Part shown: positions 27,720 to 37,334 of the stretch, one piece after another
Position numbering within the stretch: position 1 is the first letter of the stretch
Layout of the letters: each line of letters opens with the position of its first letter
DNA from: Dyadobacter fermentans DSM 18053
GTDB lineage: Bacteria; Bacteroidota; Bacteroidia; Cytophagales; Spirosomataceae
Assembly (NCBI RefSeq): GCF_000023125.1
Contig: NC_013037.1
Span: 1-64,000, forward strand
DNA length: 64,000 nucleotides
Reading direction: 5' to 3'
The notes under the pieces: model-generated
What the model was told of the DNA's origin: nothing
Databases searched by the model: none
The model's input: the letters and a program-made list of their open reading frames with translations, nothing else
Program-made: the position numbers and the translations under genes

Positions 27720-29351
27720 CTATTGGAGGATCGCCACTTTTTTAATGACTGTTCGGTTATTGGTCGTAAACCGGGCAAAATACATGCCAGCAGCGAGCCG
27801 GGGAAGCGGGATGGTTGTGCGCGATTGGCCGGCGAATGCTTTGAGTGGTTGTTGAAGGAAAATTTGTCCCTTGCTGTTAGTCAATGCAAAGTCGACGTCA
27901 GTTACCCCATTTATGCCTTCCAGCGAAACGTTCAGCTCCCGCGCAGCGGGGTTGGGAAACACATTCACCAGGTCCAGCGTCGGCTCTACGCCGTTCACGG
28001 TGTCGTTCAGGTCGAATTTGCAGAGGAATACCTCCTTCCCTTTCAAAGTAATGTTTCGGGCCCAGTTCTGGTAAGAAACGGTGATCGACGTGGTGGCGTT
28101 GTCGGCGGCGTAGGGGTTCTGTGCGGCGATCAGGATATGGTTGTTTTTTACAATTCCACGCCAAACGGGGTTTTGCTGTTCCATATGATCCCGCGCCGAC
28201 ATCGGGATTACCAGGTCGTAATCGCCTTCGAGCATGTCCTTGAACTCCGATAAGCGATAAAGTCCGTAAATGAAATGCTCATAGGGAGCATAATTCTCCT
28301 GTCTTTCATCCGATAAAAACGGGTTTTCCCAAATCCACAACCCTTTTGCGCCGGAGAAAAAGGGAAATATCGCTGTGGCCTCGGCCATGAAATCGGTGAT
28401 CAGGGGGATATTCTTGTCGTAACTGTCGTGTACGCGCAGCCATACAAACGGAATGATCGGCTTGTCGCTCCACGCCGCATTCGCCTCGATCGAGAATAGC
28501 AGGTAGGAGAGGTAATCCTTGCCTATGGGGTGGTCATAGCCGTAATAATAGTAGGGTGATGGCGAAAGAAAGTCCATTGCGTCGTACACGCTACCGCCTA
28601 CTTTTCCGGAATTGTCCTGCGTGAGGTAATGCGTCCGGGCGGGGTTGGTGGTCCAGTCCTGCCAGCTGTTGGCCGTGATGTTGAGCCAGGTGTTGCGGAT
28701 GGGCACATCGCTGTAACTCGTGAGGGCGGCTTTTACGCCCTTGGCGCGGAGGCGGTTGGCGGCTTCGGTGTACCACCAGCGCATGTCTCTTTTGTAAGTC
28801 GCCAGGAAATCGGCGTCCGAAAGGTTGCGGTAATTCTGAGGAATCCGTGTATTGGATTTCAATGCGAGGATGTCGCGGTCTTCGCGCTGCATGCGTTCGA
28901 TATCGAGGCACACCACATCTACTTGCGTGATGGTGCTGGCGTAAGCGTCCCAGAAACTGCGGTAGGCGGCCGTATCATTGCCCCACGGGCTGCGGAGGGT
29001 ATTGTCGCCCCAGGGCTGGTCGCCGCTCGAAGTCGCTACGCCGTACCAAAGCATTGCCCGTTGGCGCTCGGTGAGTGATGCGGGCTCCGGGCCGCTGAAT
29101 GCCGCAATATGGCTGAAACCGTGTTTCAACGGTTGCGACTGGGTGTCGCCGAAGCGCGGACCGCTGTACAGGATTTTGAAGGGAAGTGAGAATTCAGGGA
29201 ATTTATTCCATTCGATACGGTTGTTGGTCGTGACGGGGTTTAGCACATAACCGGGCTGGCAGTTTTGGGCGGTTGCCGCGGAGATACCCAGCGCGATGCT
29301 GAATAATATGCTTAAAAATGCCTTTGCGTAGATGTTTGTATAGTGAGTCAT
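27720..29351 (-). CDS. Secreted protein with a type IX secretion (Por) C-terminal domain
   Basis: A 543-residue protein with a signal peptide (cleavage near SAATAQN), a large domain that looks like a TIM-barrel glycoside-hydrolase-type fold ([12 protein letters not shown] with acidic residues, [25 protein letters not shown]), and a C-terminal sorting domain from about residue 458. The sorting domain has [14 protein letters not shown] and ends in [22 protein letters not shown], the pattern used for type IX secretion to the cell surface. The catalytic family is not certain. It is the first gene of a two-gene operon with DUF255. Confidence 0.75.
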   Translation of the reverse strand: MTHYTNIYAKAFLSILFSIALGISAATAQNCQPGYVLNPVTTNNRIEWNKFPEFSLPFKILYSGPRFGDTQSQPLKHGFSHIAAFSGPEPASLTERQRAMLWYGVATSSGDQPWGDNTLRSPWGNDTAAYRSFWDAYASTITQVDVVCLDIERMQREDRDILALKSNTRIPQNYRNLSDADFLATYKRDMRWWYTEAANRLRAKGVKAALTSYSDVPIRNTWLNITANSWQDWTTNPARTHYLTQDNSGKVGGSVYDAMDFLSPSPYYYYGYDHPIGKDYLSYLLFSIEANAAWSDKPIIPFVWLRVHDSYDKNIPLITDFMAEATAIFPFFSGAKGLWIWENPFLSDERQENYAPYEHFIYGLYRLSEFKDMLEGDYDLVIPMSARDHMEQQNPVWRGIVKNNHILIAAQNPYAADNATTSITVSYQNWARNITLKGKEVFLCKFDLNDTVNGVEPTLDLVNVFPNPAARELNVSLEGINGVTDVDFALTNSKGQIFLQQPLKAFAGQSRTTIPLPRLAAGMYFARFTTNNRTVIKKVAILQ

Positions 29352-29374
29352 AAGATTTGACCAGACAAATTCGT

Positions 29375-29382
29375 TACTTTTG
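29375..29382 (+). promoter_or_regulatory. Candidate promoter for the lipoprotein gene (-7 box)
   Basis: TACTTTTG is an exact TAnnTTTG match 55 bases upstream of the ATG at 29438. A TTTG at 29356-29359 could be the -33 element, but spacing is a little short (15 bases). Confidence 0.4.
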
Positions 29383-29437
29383 CATTGTCGCCAATTTCAC
29401 TTTTTCGTGAAGCCTTGAAACGTAAAATACAATAAAC

Positions 29438-29893
29438 ATGAAACGACTACTTCTTTTTGTTCCAGTCCTGATTTTATCGCTTTTAGTGCTTAGCTGCAAG
29501 GACAAAGATAAGGAGGAAACGCCTGGACCGACAGAAAAGAGTAAAATACTGGTTAATTATCCCTGGCGGATGTCTACCGTGACGGACCTGTCGGGAAAGG
29601 ACATTTCTGAAAACCAGCTGAGTGTGGATACCCGTTACATCAAGCAAATGGACATTCAGTTCCAGCAAAATGCGCGGGTGAATGCATTGGATCAGAAATC
29701 GAGCCAGGTGATCAATGGCGGGACCTGGTATTTAATCAACGAAGACAAAACGTTGGATATCAAGATCATCGGTTTTGCGGGCGAATTCGGCCTGGAAGAA
29801 CTTACCAACAGTAAAATGAGACTGAAAAGCAAAATGCCGGTCAATGGCGTGGAGCAGGAAGCCATTATGGTCTTCCAGCCGGTGATCAAGTAA
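29438..29893 (+). CDS. Lipoprotein of unknown function
   Basis: A 151-residue protein with a clear lipoprotein signal: hydrophobic h-region and SLLVLSCKDKDKEE, giving a lipidated cysteine near residue 20. The rest resembles a small lipocalin-like beta domain, with WRMSTVTDLSG, GGTWYLINEDKTLDIKI and a closing strand. The charged DKDKEE stretch after the cysteine resembles a Bacteroidota surface-export signal. It is divergent from the type IX secretion cargo gene, and a terminator follows it. Confidence 0.75.
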   Translation: MKRLLLFVPVLILSLLVLSCKDKDKEETPGPTEKSKILVNYPWRMSTVTDLSGKDISENQLSVDTRYIKQMDIQFQQNARVNALDQKSSQVINGGTWYLINEDKTLDIKIIGFAGEFGLEELTNSKMRLKSKMPVNGVEQEAIMVFQPVIK

Positions 29894-29924
29894 CCGGTGG
29901 TGCGATATACAATTTACAGGAACA

Positions 29925-29953
29925 AGCGGCGGATAAAATCTGCCGCTTTTCTT
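29925..29953 (+). terminator. Terminator after the lipoprotein gene
   Basis: AGCGGCGGA pairs with TCTGCCGCT (one G-U pair) around a TAAAA loop, followed by TTTTCTTATTTT. It lies 31 bases after the stop codon. Confidence 0.8.
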
Positions 29954-29974
29954 ATTTTGTGGAAATTTTTTTGA

Positions 29975-31288
29975 ATGAAAAAGAATATACCCTCCGTAAT
30001 CAATGCGTGGTGCATGTATGACTGGGCCAATTCGGTGCATGCATTGGTGATCGTTTCCAGCATTTTCCCGGTTTATTTCAGCGCCACCGCACTCAGCGCA
30101 TCCGGCACGCCCGATGTCAATTTTTTCGGGACACAAATCAAAGCCTCGGTGCTTTTTTCCTACACCGTTTCGATCTCCTTTCTCATCACGGCCTTGCTGG
30201 TCCCCGTTTGCACGGCTATCGCCGACTTTACGGGCAAAAAGAAGCGGTTTATGCAGTTTTTCTGCTATACCGGCGCGGTGAGTTGTATGCTCCTCTACTT
30301 TTTTACCAAGGAAACCCTCATTTCCGGCGTGTTTCTTTTCGGCCTCAGCCTGATCGGTTGGAGCGGCAGCATTGTTTTTTACGACTCCTATTTACCCGAG
30401 ATCGCGACCGAAGACCGGTTCGATCAATACAGTGCGCGCGGCTTTTCGCTGGGCTACCTGGGAAGTGTGCTGTTGCTGCTTTTCAACCTGAGCATGATCC
30501 TCGCGCCGCAATTCTACGGGATCACGCAGAAGTCGCTGCCGGCGCGGATTTCATTTTTCACAGTAGGCCTTTGGTGGATATTGTTTGCACAAATTCCGTT
30601 TTACTACCTGCCATCGGGGAAAGCGGACAAGGAAAAGAGCGGTAACTGGATTTTCCAGGGATTTAAGGAGCTGAGAAAAGTGTACGGGCGCCTGCGCGAG
30701 CAGCCTTACCTCGCCAAGTTCCTGAGTGCATTCTTCATTTATACCATGGGCCTGCGCACGGTGATGTACGTGGCTACCATCTTCGGGGCGACGGAACTGA
30801 AACTTCCCTCGCAAAGTCTCATCATTACGGTATTGCTCATTCAGCTGGTCGGCATTGCGGGTTCCTATACATTCGCCTGGTTATCGGGCAGGATCGGGAA
30901 TATTTATGCGCTCATGATCGGCGTGGCGATCTGGATCGGCATTTGCACGGGTGCGTACTACACCACCGAGGCTATGGAATTTTATATGATTGCTTGCACG
31001 GTGGGCATGGTAATGGGCGGCATTCAGTCGCTGTCGAGATCGACCTACTCGAAGCTAATTCCGGAAAACGTGACCGATACCGCTTCCTATTTCAGCTTTT
31101 ATGATGTGACCGAGAAGCTGGCGATCGTAATCGGGACGTTCATTTACGGCACGGTCGAATACCTCACAGGGAGCATGCGCAACAGCATCCTGGCGCTGCT
31201 TGTCATTTTCGTGATCGGGCTGCTGCTGCTCTACCGCATTCCGTCCCGGAAAGTTTACCATTTCGAATTGGATCGTAATGAAAATTGA
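29975..31288 (+). CDS. UMF1-type MFS transporter
   Basis: A 437-residue inner-membrane protein of about 12 helices that resembles the UMF1/Atg22-like branch of the major facilitator superfamily, known in Bacteroidota as an MFS transporter of unknown substrate. The N-terminus INAWCMYDWANSVHALVI carries the YDWANS motif of the family, and QSLSRSTYSKLIPEN is the conserved central loop. tRNA-Val begins 23 bases after the stop. Confidence 0.92.
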   Translation: MKKNIPSVINAWCMYDWANSVHALVIVSSIFPVYFSATALSASGTPDVNFFGTQIKASVLFSYTVSISFLITALLVPVCTAIADFTGKKKRFMQFFCYTGAVSCMLLYFFTKETLISGVFLFGLSLIGWSGSIVFYDSYLPEIATEDRFDQYSARGFSLGYLGSVLLLLFNLSMILAPQFYGITQKSLPARISFFTVGLWWILFAQIPFYYLPSGKADKEKSGNWIFQGFKELRKVYGRLREQPYLAKFLSAFFIYTMGLRTVMYVATIFGATELKLPSQSLIITVLLIQLVGIAGSYTFAWLSGRIGNIYALMIGVAIWIGICTGAYYTTEAMEFYMIACTVGMVMGGIQSLSRSTYSKLIPENVTDTASYFSFYDVTEKLAIVIGTFIYGTVEYLTGSMRNSILALLVIFVIGLLLLYRIPSRKVYHFELDRNEN

Positions 31289-31311
31289 TTTAATATCGCG
31301 CCACGATTGAC

Positions 31312-31386
31312 AGGATGTTAGCTCAGCTGGTTCAGAGCGCCGCCTTGACAGGGCGGAGGTCAGCGGTTCGAACCCGCTACGTCCTA
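31312..31386 (+). tRNA. tRNA-Val(GAC)
   Basis: All arms fold: acceptor AGGATGT with ACGTCCT (7 pairs, one T-G), D stem GCTC/GAGC, anticodon stem CCGCC/GGCGG with loop TTGACAG (anticodon GAC), T stem AGCGG/CCGCT with loop TTCGAAC. The discriminator is A and CCA is not encoded. A terminator follows 8 bases later. It may be transcribed together with the upstream transporter gene, which ends 23 bases before it. Confidence 0.95.
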
Positions 31387-31393
31387 CATTCCG

Positions 31394-31429
31394 AAGGCTT
31401 GTATATCACCCGATATGCAAGCCTTTTTT
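31394..31429 (+). terminator. Terminator after tRNA-Val
   Basis: AAGGCTTG at 31394-31401 pairs with CAAGCCTT at 31418-31425 followed by T6. The loop contains TATAT/ATATG and can pair further. Confidence 0.85.
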
Positions 31430-31496
31430 CGTTTTGAATGCCCAACCGGCTGGTGAGAATTATCGTGCGTACCGAAAATGCGCAAATCTGTGATAA

Positions 31497-31530
31497 GTAA
31501 TAATTTTAATAAGATGCGTTTTATTATTAC
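31497..31530. repeat. Inverted repeat upstream of the HD-domain gene
   Basis: GTAATAAT at 31497-31504 and ATTATTAC at 31523-31530 are perfect 8-base inverted arms with an 18-base spacer, about 54 bases before the start codon. The geometry resembles the arms at 17591-17624, but the sequence differs. A regulator site is possible. Confidence 0.3.
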
Positions 31531-31583
31531 CTTAAAATCAACTTAGGTTAGTGTTAGTTTGAATTGCTGATTGCACCAAGATT

Positions 31584-32159
31584 ATGCTGGAATTAACCGA
31601 GCGCCAATGGTCGCTGTTTGACTTTGTAAAGGAAATGCACGGTGAGCAAAAGCGAAAGTACACAGGCGCACCATACTACACGCATTTGCTGAGCGTGGCC
31701 GACCGGGTGGAGCAATATGTGCATCAGGGTTACGAAACGGAAATCGCGCTCTGCCACGACCTCATCGAGGATACCGAATGCTCGCTGGCCGATCTTTCTG
31801 CAAAACTGATGAGCCTCGGGTATAGTATCACGGAAGACGAGGTGATCCTGGCCGGTGTGGACGATCTCACCGATAAGTACACGCATTTGAAATACCCGTC
31901 CCTGAACCGGGCTCAGCGAAAAGAGCTGGAAGGTGTGCGCATTATGGCTTCGAGGCCCATCGCCCAGACCGTCAAATACGCCGACATCATCGACAACATG
32001 CTTTCGCTCACCGAGCACGATCCCGGCTTCGCGCGAGTTTACGCACGCGAGGTGGACGGTTATCTATGGAAAATCAACCAGGGTAACCAGCAGCTTTACG
32101 CCGCCTGCTGCCAGCTTTTAATGGAAGTCAAATGGAAGCTGGGCGTGGATTTGAATTGA
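31584..32159 (+). CDS. Stand-alone HD-domain protein resembling small alarmone hydrolases (MESH1/SpoT-HD-like)
   Basis: A 191-residue protein consisting of a single HD domain. The metal ligands are visible: H34 in YYTHLL, H58-D59 in LCHDLIEDT and D134 in KYADIIDNM. The ED pair (E62-D63) following the HD and the KxAD...N segment are features of the RelA/SpoT hydrolase domain and of MESH1-type (p)ppGpp hydrolases. No synthetase, ACT or TGS domain is present. It is a monocistronic gene with a terminator after it. Hydrolysis of (p)ppGpp is inferred; other nucleotides are possible. Confidence 0.8.
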   Translation: MLELTERQWSLFDFVKEMHGEQKRKYTGAPYYTHLLSVADRVEQYVHQGYETEIALCHDLIEDTECSLADLSAKLMSLGYSITEDEVILAGVDDLTDKYTHLKYPSLNRAQRKELEGVRIMASRPIAQTVKYADIIDNMLSLTEHDPGFARVYAREVDGYLWKINQGNQQLYAACCQLLMEVKWKLGVDLN

Positions 32160-32182
32160 TGATTGAAATGCATTGAACATAA

Positions 32183-32213
32183 AAAAGCCTGCTTCATCAG
32201 ATGAGGCAGGCTT
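32183..32213. terminator. Bidirectional terminator between the HD gene and infB
   Basis: AAAGCCTGCTTCAT pairs with ATGAGGCAGGCTTT (14 pairs, one G-U) around CAG, with A and T runs on the flanks. It lies between the convergent HD gene and infB. Confidence 0.85.
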
Positions 32214-32232
32214 TCTTTATATCGGCGGCTTA

Positions 32233-35200
32233 TTAAAGCGTCCGTTTCACTTCGCGAAGCTCGAAACTTTCGATGATATCGCCGATTTCGATGTCGTTGT
32301 AGTTTTTGACGCTCAAACCACATTCGTAACCGTTTCTTACTTCCTGAACATCGTCTTTGTAACGTTTCAGAGAGTCGATTTCACCCGTATAAAGTACGAT
32401 ACCGTCGCGGACCACGCGGATCTTGTTGTTACGTTTCACGTATCCGTCGGTTACGTAGCAACCTGCAATCGTTCCTACGCGGCTGATTTTGAATACCTCG
32501 CGGATTTCGATGTTTCCGGTAATGATCTCTTCGATCGTCGGAGCCAACATACCGGTCATCGCGTCTTTGATCTCCTCGATCGCCTGGTAGATTACCGAAT
32601 AGTGGCGGATCTCGATCTGATCCTGCTCGGCCATTTTCTTCGCATTGGAAGAAGGACGAACCTGGAATCCGACGATGATCGCATCCGAAGCAATCGCAAG
32701 GTTCACATCCGATTCGGAGATCTGACCCACTGCTTTGTGAATGATATTCACCTGAACTTCCGAAGTCGAAAGTTGCAGCAATGAATCGGAAAGTGCTTCT
32801 ACCGAACCATCCACGTCACCTTTCACGATGAGGTTCAACTCGCGGAAAGTACCGATCGCCTTACGACGGCCGATCTCTTCAAGGGTAATGTGCTTGCGGG
32901 TACGGATCGACTGCTCGCGCTGGATCTGCTCACGCTTGGTAGCGATGTCGCGGGCGTCGCGCTCATTTTCGAATACGTTGAAACGGTCACCGGCCTGTGG
33001 CGCGCCATTCAAACCGAGCAGCTGCACCGGCGTGGACGGACCTGCCGTTTTGAGCCTTTTCCCAAGGTAATCGGTCATCGCTTTCACTTTACCGAAATGC
33101 GCACCTGCCAATACCACGTCGCCGACTTTCAATGTACCCGTCTGAACGAGGATTGTCGTTACGTAGCCGCGGCCTTTGTCGAGTGATGCTTCCACCACTG
33201 TTCCAACTGCACGGCGGTTCGGATTCGCTTTCAGTTCGAGCAATTCCGCTTCTAGCAATACTTTTTCAAGCAATTCGTCGATACCCAATCCTGATTTGGA
33301 AGAAATTTCCTGAGTTTGGTATTTACCACCCCATTCTTCCACCAGGAGGTTCATATTCGCCAGCTCTTCGCGGATTTTTTCCGTGTTGGCACCTGGCTTA
33401 TCTACTTTACTGAATGCAAATACAATCGGTACACCGGCCACCTGCGCGTGGTTGATCGCCTCGCGGGTTTGCGGCATGACGCTGTCGTCCGCTGCGATCA
33501 CGATGATGACAACGTCGGTGATTTTCGCACCGCGGGCACGCATCGCTGTAAATGCTTCGTGACCCGGCGTATCGAGGAATGTTACCGGTTTGCCGGTTTT
33601 GGTTTTCACGCTGTAAGCACCAATGTGCTGCGTAATACCTCCTGCCTCGCCGCTGGCGACGTTTTCCTGACGGATGTAGTCGAGGAGCGATGTTTTACCG
33701 TGATCGACGTGACCCATGATTGTAACGATCGGTGCACGTTCTACCAGGCTTTCTTCATCATCCACCTCTTCGGTAACGTCATTCTGAACCTCTTCTTCGG
33801 CCGAGATGAACGCTACTTCGAAGCCGAATTCATCGGCGATGAATGTGATGGCCTCGGCGTCGAGACGCTGGTTGATGGATACGAACATACCCATGCTCAT
33901 ACACACCGATATTACTTCCTGAACCGTTACGTCCATCAGCGACGCGAGGTCGTTGGCTGATACGAATTCGGTTACGCGCAATACTTTTGTTTCTTCATCT
34001 CCGAAGCCGTTCGGATCGTTCTGATCACCGCGGTCGCGTCGGCGGCCTTTGCCTCTGGCCATACCTTTGGTGTTACCACCACCCATACGCGCCATTGTGG
34101 CCTTGATGTTGTCTGCAACTTCCTTGTCGGAAACTTCCTCGCGACGGTTGCCTCTGCGGTTGTTGCCGCCGGCATTACCGCTGCGGTTGCCTCCGCCCTG
34201 GCCGGGCCGTTGCTGTCCACCCTGCTGGTTACCACCTTGCGTTGTTCCAGGCGTATTAGGGCGGTTCCGGTTTGCATCGGTACCTGTATTGGTGGTGCCT
34301 GCGTTGGCATTTGCAGCCGCAGCGCCTTCTGCCGGACGGTTTTCGCCGGGGGCGGCAGCACCATCGCGGATTCTCTTTCTCTTTCTGCGACGTTTTTTAT
34401 CGGCTGACGCATCGCTGGATGCAACAGGATCTTTCTTTTTATTTTTATCGGAAGGCAGCTCGATTTTTCCTACCACCCTCAAGCCTCTGAGCTGCTCACC
34501 GCGCGCTTCGATCAGCTGCGATTCGCCGCTTGGTTCCTCAGGTGTAGCGGCCGGCTGCGGCGCAACGGGCTCAGGTTTAGCGGCAACTGGCGCCGTTTCC
34601 TTCGGCTCAACTGGTTCCGGCTTGCTTTCGGCAGGGGCAGCCGGGCGTGGTTCTTCCTTCGCGGGAGCTTCTGCGGCCGGCGCTGCGGGGGCCGCAGGCG
34701 TTTCTTTCGCAGGGGCTTCCACCGGAGTTTCCTTCACAGGCTCTGGCTGAGCGGCTACCGGTTTCGGTTCTTCTTTCGCTACCGGCGCAGGCGCTGCTTT
34801 CGGGCTTTCAGCGACCACTTCCTTCGGTGCTTCCGGTGCAGGGCGTTCCTCCGGCGCCGCAGGTGGCTGTACTGCCGGCCGTTTTGCGTCGAGGTCGATC
34901 TTGCCGACTACCTTGATACCGGGAAGTTTATTTTCAAAAGCAGGCTCCGAAGCGGCTGGCTTTTCTTCCACCACTGGCTTTTCCTCGGCTTTTGGTGTAT
35001 TTCTAAAATAGAGAATTCCCTCTACATCGCTTTTTACCTTGTCGTCCTTCACTTCAACAGGCGCTTCCACAGCAGGAGCGGCCGGTTTTTGCGTCAGGGA
35101 CGACCTCAGCTCATTCGATTTGAAGTCCTTCGCAAGAAACTCAATTTGATCGGCATTAATTTTGGTATTCGGGTTACTTTCCACCTTATACCCCTTGGCA

Positions 35201-35283
35201 GACAGATGATCCACGATCGTAGTAATACCCACGTTGAGGATCCGTGCCACTTGGCTAAGGCGCATCATTTTATCTTCTGCCAT
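32233..35283 (-). CDS. infB: Translation initiation factor IF-2
   Basis: IF-2 is the GTPase that brings fMet-tRNA to the 30S subunit. The 1,016-residue protein has the IF2_N helical domain at the N-terminus ([20 protein letters not shown]), a long low-complexity linker rich in Pro, Ala, Glu then Gly, Asn and Arg (about 80-400), and the G domain from about residue 515 with P-loop GHVDHGKT and DTPGHEAF. Domains II to IV follow. The G4 motif reads SKVD in [12 protein letters not shown] instead of the usual NKxD. It is the third gene of the rimP-nusA-infB operon, 70 bases after nusA. Confidence 0.98.
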   Translation of the reverse strand: MAEDKMMRLSQVARILNVGITTIVDHLSAKGYKVESNPNTKINADQIEFLAKDFKSNELRSSLTQKPAAPAVEAPVEVKDDKVKSDVEGILYFRNTPKAEEKPVVEEKPAASEPAFENKLPGIKVVGKIDLDAKRPAVQPPAAPEERPAPEAPKEVVAESPKAAPAPVAKEEPKPVAAQPEPVKETPVEAPAKETPAAPAAPAAEAPAKEEPRPAAPAESKPEPVEPKETAPVAAKPEPVAPQPAATPEEPSGESQLIEARGEQLRGLRVVGKIELPSDKNKKKDPVASSDASADKKRRRKRKRIRDGAAAPGENRPAEGAAAANANAGTTNTGTDANRNRPNTPGTTQGGNQQGGQQRPGQGGGNRSGNAGGNNRRGNRREEVSDKEVADNIKATMARMGGGNTKGMARGKGRRRDRGDQNDPNGFGDEETKVLRVTEFVSANDLASLMDVTVQEVISVCMSMGMFVSINQRLDAEAITFIADEFGFEVAFISAEEEVQNDVTEEVDDEESLVERAPIVTIMGHVDHGKTSLLDYIRQENVASGEAGGITQHIGAYSVKTKTGKPVTFLDTPGHEAFTAMRARGAKITDVVIIVIAADDSVMPQTREAINHAQVAGVPIVFAFSKVDKPGANTEKIREELANMNLLVEEWGGKYQTQEISSKSGLGIDELLEKVLLEAELLELKANPNRRAVGTVVEASLDKGRGYVTTILVQTGTLKVGDVVLAGAHFGKVKAMTDYLGKRLKTAGPSTPVQLLGLNGAPQAGDRFNVFENERDARDIATKREQIQREQSIRTRKHITLEEIGRRKAIGTFRELNLIVKGDVDGSVEALSDSLLQLSTSEVQVNIIHKAVGQISESDVNLAIASDAIIVGFQVRPSSNAKKMAEQDQIEIRHYSVIYQAIEEIKDAMTGMLAPTIEEIITGNIEIREVFKISRVGTIAGCYVTDGYVKRNNKIRVVRDGIVLYTGEIDSLKRYKDDVQEVRNGYECGLSVKNYNDIEIGDIIESFELREVKRTL

Positions 35284-35353
35284 ATTAGCAATTTAGTAGA
35301 ATAAGGTTTTGCATTGATTGCGGAGCTGTTTTGCGCAGCTCCACGGTTTTATT

Positions 35354-36595
35354 TTATTCAAATTCTTTCCGCAGGATATCCAGCACGTCCTCTACCGTCG
35401 CTTCTTCAAGGTCGGTACGGCGCACGAGTTCTTCCTTGCTCAGGGCCAGTACGCTTTTAGCGGTATCCAGACCGATTTTGTGCAATTCGTCGATGATCCA
35501 CTCGTCGATTTCATCCGAGAATTCGGTCAGATCGACGTCTTCATCATTTTGTTCTTCGATATCGCGGAATACATCGATTTCCATTCCCACGAGCTTGCCC
35601 GCGAGCTTGATATTCTGTCCGCCCTTACCGATGGCCAGTGATACCTGGTCGGGTTTGAGGAACACGGATACGCGTTTCGCTTCGCGGTCGATCTGCATCG
35701 AGCTTACTTTCGCAGGGCTCAATGCGCGGCTGATGAGCAGTTCGAGGTTATCGGTGTAGTTGATCACGTCGATATTCTCATTGCCCAGTTCACGCACGAT
35801 AGAATGGATGCGTGAGCCTTTCATACCAACGCAGGCACCCACCGGATCGATCCGGTCGTCGTAGGATTCCACGGCCACTTTGGCACGTTCCCCTGGTTCA
35901 CGAACAACTTTGCGGACAGAAATGATTCCGTCGTAGATTTCCGGGATCTCCACTTCGAACAGTCTTTCAAGGAAAACCGGCGATGTTCTCGACAACGTGA
36001 TCTTCGGCGAGCCGTTGTTCATTTCCACTTTATGGATCACCGATTTCACGGATTCGCCCTTGCGGAAACGGTCTTTCGAGATCTGCTCGGTGCGGGGCAG
36101 CGAGAGTTCGTTACCTTCCGAATCCACGATGATTACTTCATGTCTCAAAGTCTGATACACCTCTCCGGTGATCATTTCACCCACCTGATCCTTGTATTTT
36201 TCATACATGATCTCTTTTTCCATATCCTTGATCTTCTGGATCAGGGTCTGGCGGGCAGTTTGCACCAGGCGGCGACCGAATTCTACCAGCTTCACTTCTT
36301 CCGCCACTTCTTCGCCCACCTCGAAGTCGCTCTGTATTTTGCGCGCTTCGTTCAACGGTATTTTATTATATTCCCAGATGTCCTCGGAGTTGTCGTCTAC
36401 GATCTCGCGTGTCCGCCACATTTCGAGGTCACCGCTTTCCGGGTTGATAATCACATCAAAATTATCGTCGGTGCCATATTTCTTGCGAATCATAGTACGA
36501 AATACCTCTTCCAAAACACTGATCATCGTGGGACGATCGATGTTTTTAGAGCTTGCGAACTCCGCGAATGACTCAATTAATATTCCGCTATCCAT
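35354..36595 (-). CDS. nusA: Transcription termination/antitermination protein NusA
   Basis: NusA binds RNA polymerase and RNA during elongation, pausing and termination. The 413-residue protein has the N-terminal domain (MDSGILIESFAEFASSKNID in full), an S1 domain (YEKYKDQVGEMITGEVYQT), and KH1 and KH2 domains (DPVGACVGMKGSRIHSIVRELGNENI and the later LAIGKGGQNIKLAGKLVG). A short C-terminal helical part ends the protein. The length is normal for Bacteroidota. The gene is flanked by rimP (88 bases upstream) and infB. Confidence 0.98.
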   Translation of the reverse strand: MDSGILIESFAEFASSKNIDRPTMISVLEEVFRTMIRKKYGTDDNFDVIINPESGDLEMWRTREIVDDNSEDIWEYNKIPLNEARKIQSDFEVGEEVAEEVKLVEFGRRLVQTARQTLIQKIKDMEKEIMYEKYKDQVGEMITGEVYQTLRHEVIIVDSEGNELSLPRTEQISKDRFRKGESVKSVIHKVEMNNGSPKITLSRTSPVFLERLFEVEIPEIYDGIISVRKVVREPGERAKVAVESYDDRIDPVGACVGMKGSRIHSIVRELGNENIDVINYTDNLELLISRALSPAKVSSMQIDREAKRVSVFLKPDQVSLAIGKGGQNIKLAGKLVGMEIDVFRDIEEQNDEDVDLTEFSDEIDEWIIDELHKIGLDTAKSVLALSKEELVRRTDLEEATVEDVLDILRKEFE

Positions 36596-36683
36596 GGGTA
36601 TGTTAAAGAATATTTGCTGATACTAAGTTATACATATTATATAATTGATCACAACCCGGAAGTGCGAATCCGGCCCTGTGGGT

Positions 36684-37166
36684 CTATTTAAAAGAGATTT
36701 CGATCAATGCCTTGGAAATGTCGTCCAGGGCGATCGTCCGAACCAGGGAAGCCTCGTCCACCGGTGTTTTCGGTTTTTTCTTGGGAGCTGGCAGCTGGAT
36801 GGTGATATCGCTATCGCCGGCATCCGTGAGTGTGCCTTGCAGGATTTCGCCGCTTTTCAGCGTGATTTTCAGGTTCCGGCCTACGTTCTTTTTGTATTGG
36901 CGAGGCAGTAAAAGTGGCTGGTCAAGGCCTGGGGACGAAACTTCAAGTGTGTATGCCTGCGTGAATACTTCCAGTTCTTCGAGCTGCTTGGCGAGCCTGC
37001 GGCTGATGGACGTGCATTGCTGGATGGTAATACCTTCGTCGCTGTCCACCAGGATGGTTACTTTCTGACTCAGCTTGGATGGTTTAATCGCAATGTCAAC
37101 CAAAAAACAGTCGCCATCTTCCAGGAGCGGGGCCAGCAAAACTTCTAGATGTTCCTTTACGGTCAT
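36684..37166 (-). CDS. rimP: Ribosome maturation factor RimP
   Basis: RimP assists 30S subunit maturation. The 160-residue protein shows LLEDGDCFLVDIAIKPSKLSQKVTILVDSD followed by the CTSISRRLAKQLEE helix and TLEVSSPGLDQPLLLPRQYKKNVGR in its usual order, the family signature being SSPGLD. ATG at 37166 (MTVKEHLE) is preferred over an in-frame ATG at 37181, which would add five residues unlike the family. It is the first gene of the rimP-nusA-infB operon and has its own promoter and leader hairpin. Confidence 0.97.
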   Translation of the reverse strand: MTVKEHLEVLLAPLLEDGDCFLVDIAIKPSKLSQKVTILVDSDEGITIQQCTSISRRLAKQLEELEVFTQAYTLEVSSPGLDQPLLLPRQYKKNVGRNLKITLKSGEILQGTLTDAGDSDITIQLPAPKKKPKTPVDEASLVRTIALDDISKALIEISFK

Positions 37167-37189
37167 GTATAAGCTATACAAATAAAAAA

Positions 37190-37207
37190 GGGGATTTAGA
37201 CCCCCTC
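37190..37207 (-). terminator. Terminator-like hairpin in the rimP leader (possible attenuator)
   Basis: On the minus strand a GGGG(G)/CCCC stem of 4-5 pairs with a loop of 7-8 bases is followed by a run of T (TTTTTTA). It lies about 25 bases downstream of the predicted transcription start and about 25 bases before the ATG, inside the leader of the rimP-nusA-infB operon. No minus-strand gene ends upstream of it, so it is not a leftover terminator of another gene. Confidence 0.55.
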
Positions 37208-37235
37208 AATCAATCGATCAAAATAGAATTGGATG

Positions 37236-37267
37236 CAAATATAAAATTATTTTATCATTTCTACAAA
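37236..37267 (-). promoter_or_regulatory. Promoter of the rimP-nusA-infB operon
   Basis: Read on the minus strand, TTTG (37267-37264) is separated by 20 bases from TATATTTG (37243-37236). Both elements match the Bacteroidota housekeeping promoter exactly. Transcription should start near 37229, giving a leader of about 63 bases. Confidence 0.75.
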
Positions 37268-37303
37268 CATTACAGGATGTCTTCCAAATCGATATCCTTC
37301 ACC

Positions 37304-37311
37304 TATTTTTG
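37304..37311 (+). promoter_or_regulatory. Candidate promoter for the EEP-family gene (-7 box)
   Basis: TATTTTTG is an exact TAnnTTTG match, 23 bases before the ATG at 37335. No clear -33 element is present. It is divergent from the rimP promoter. Confidence 0.4.
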
Positions 37312-37334
37312 CGGAAAAATGGTCGTATTTACCA

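Noticed and set aside
31312..31430. tRNA-Val as an integration site for a mobile element
   Set aside because: No integrase, direct repeat of the tRNA 3' end or foreign genes follow it; the next genes are ordinary chromosomal ones.
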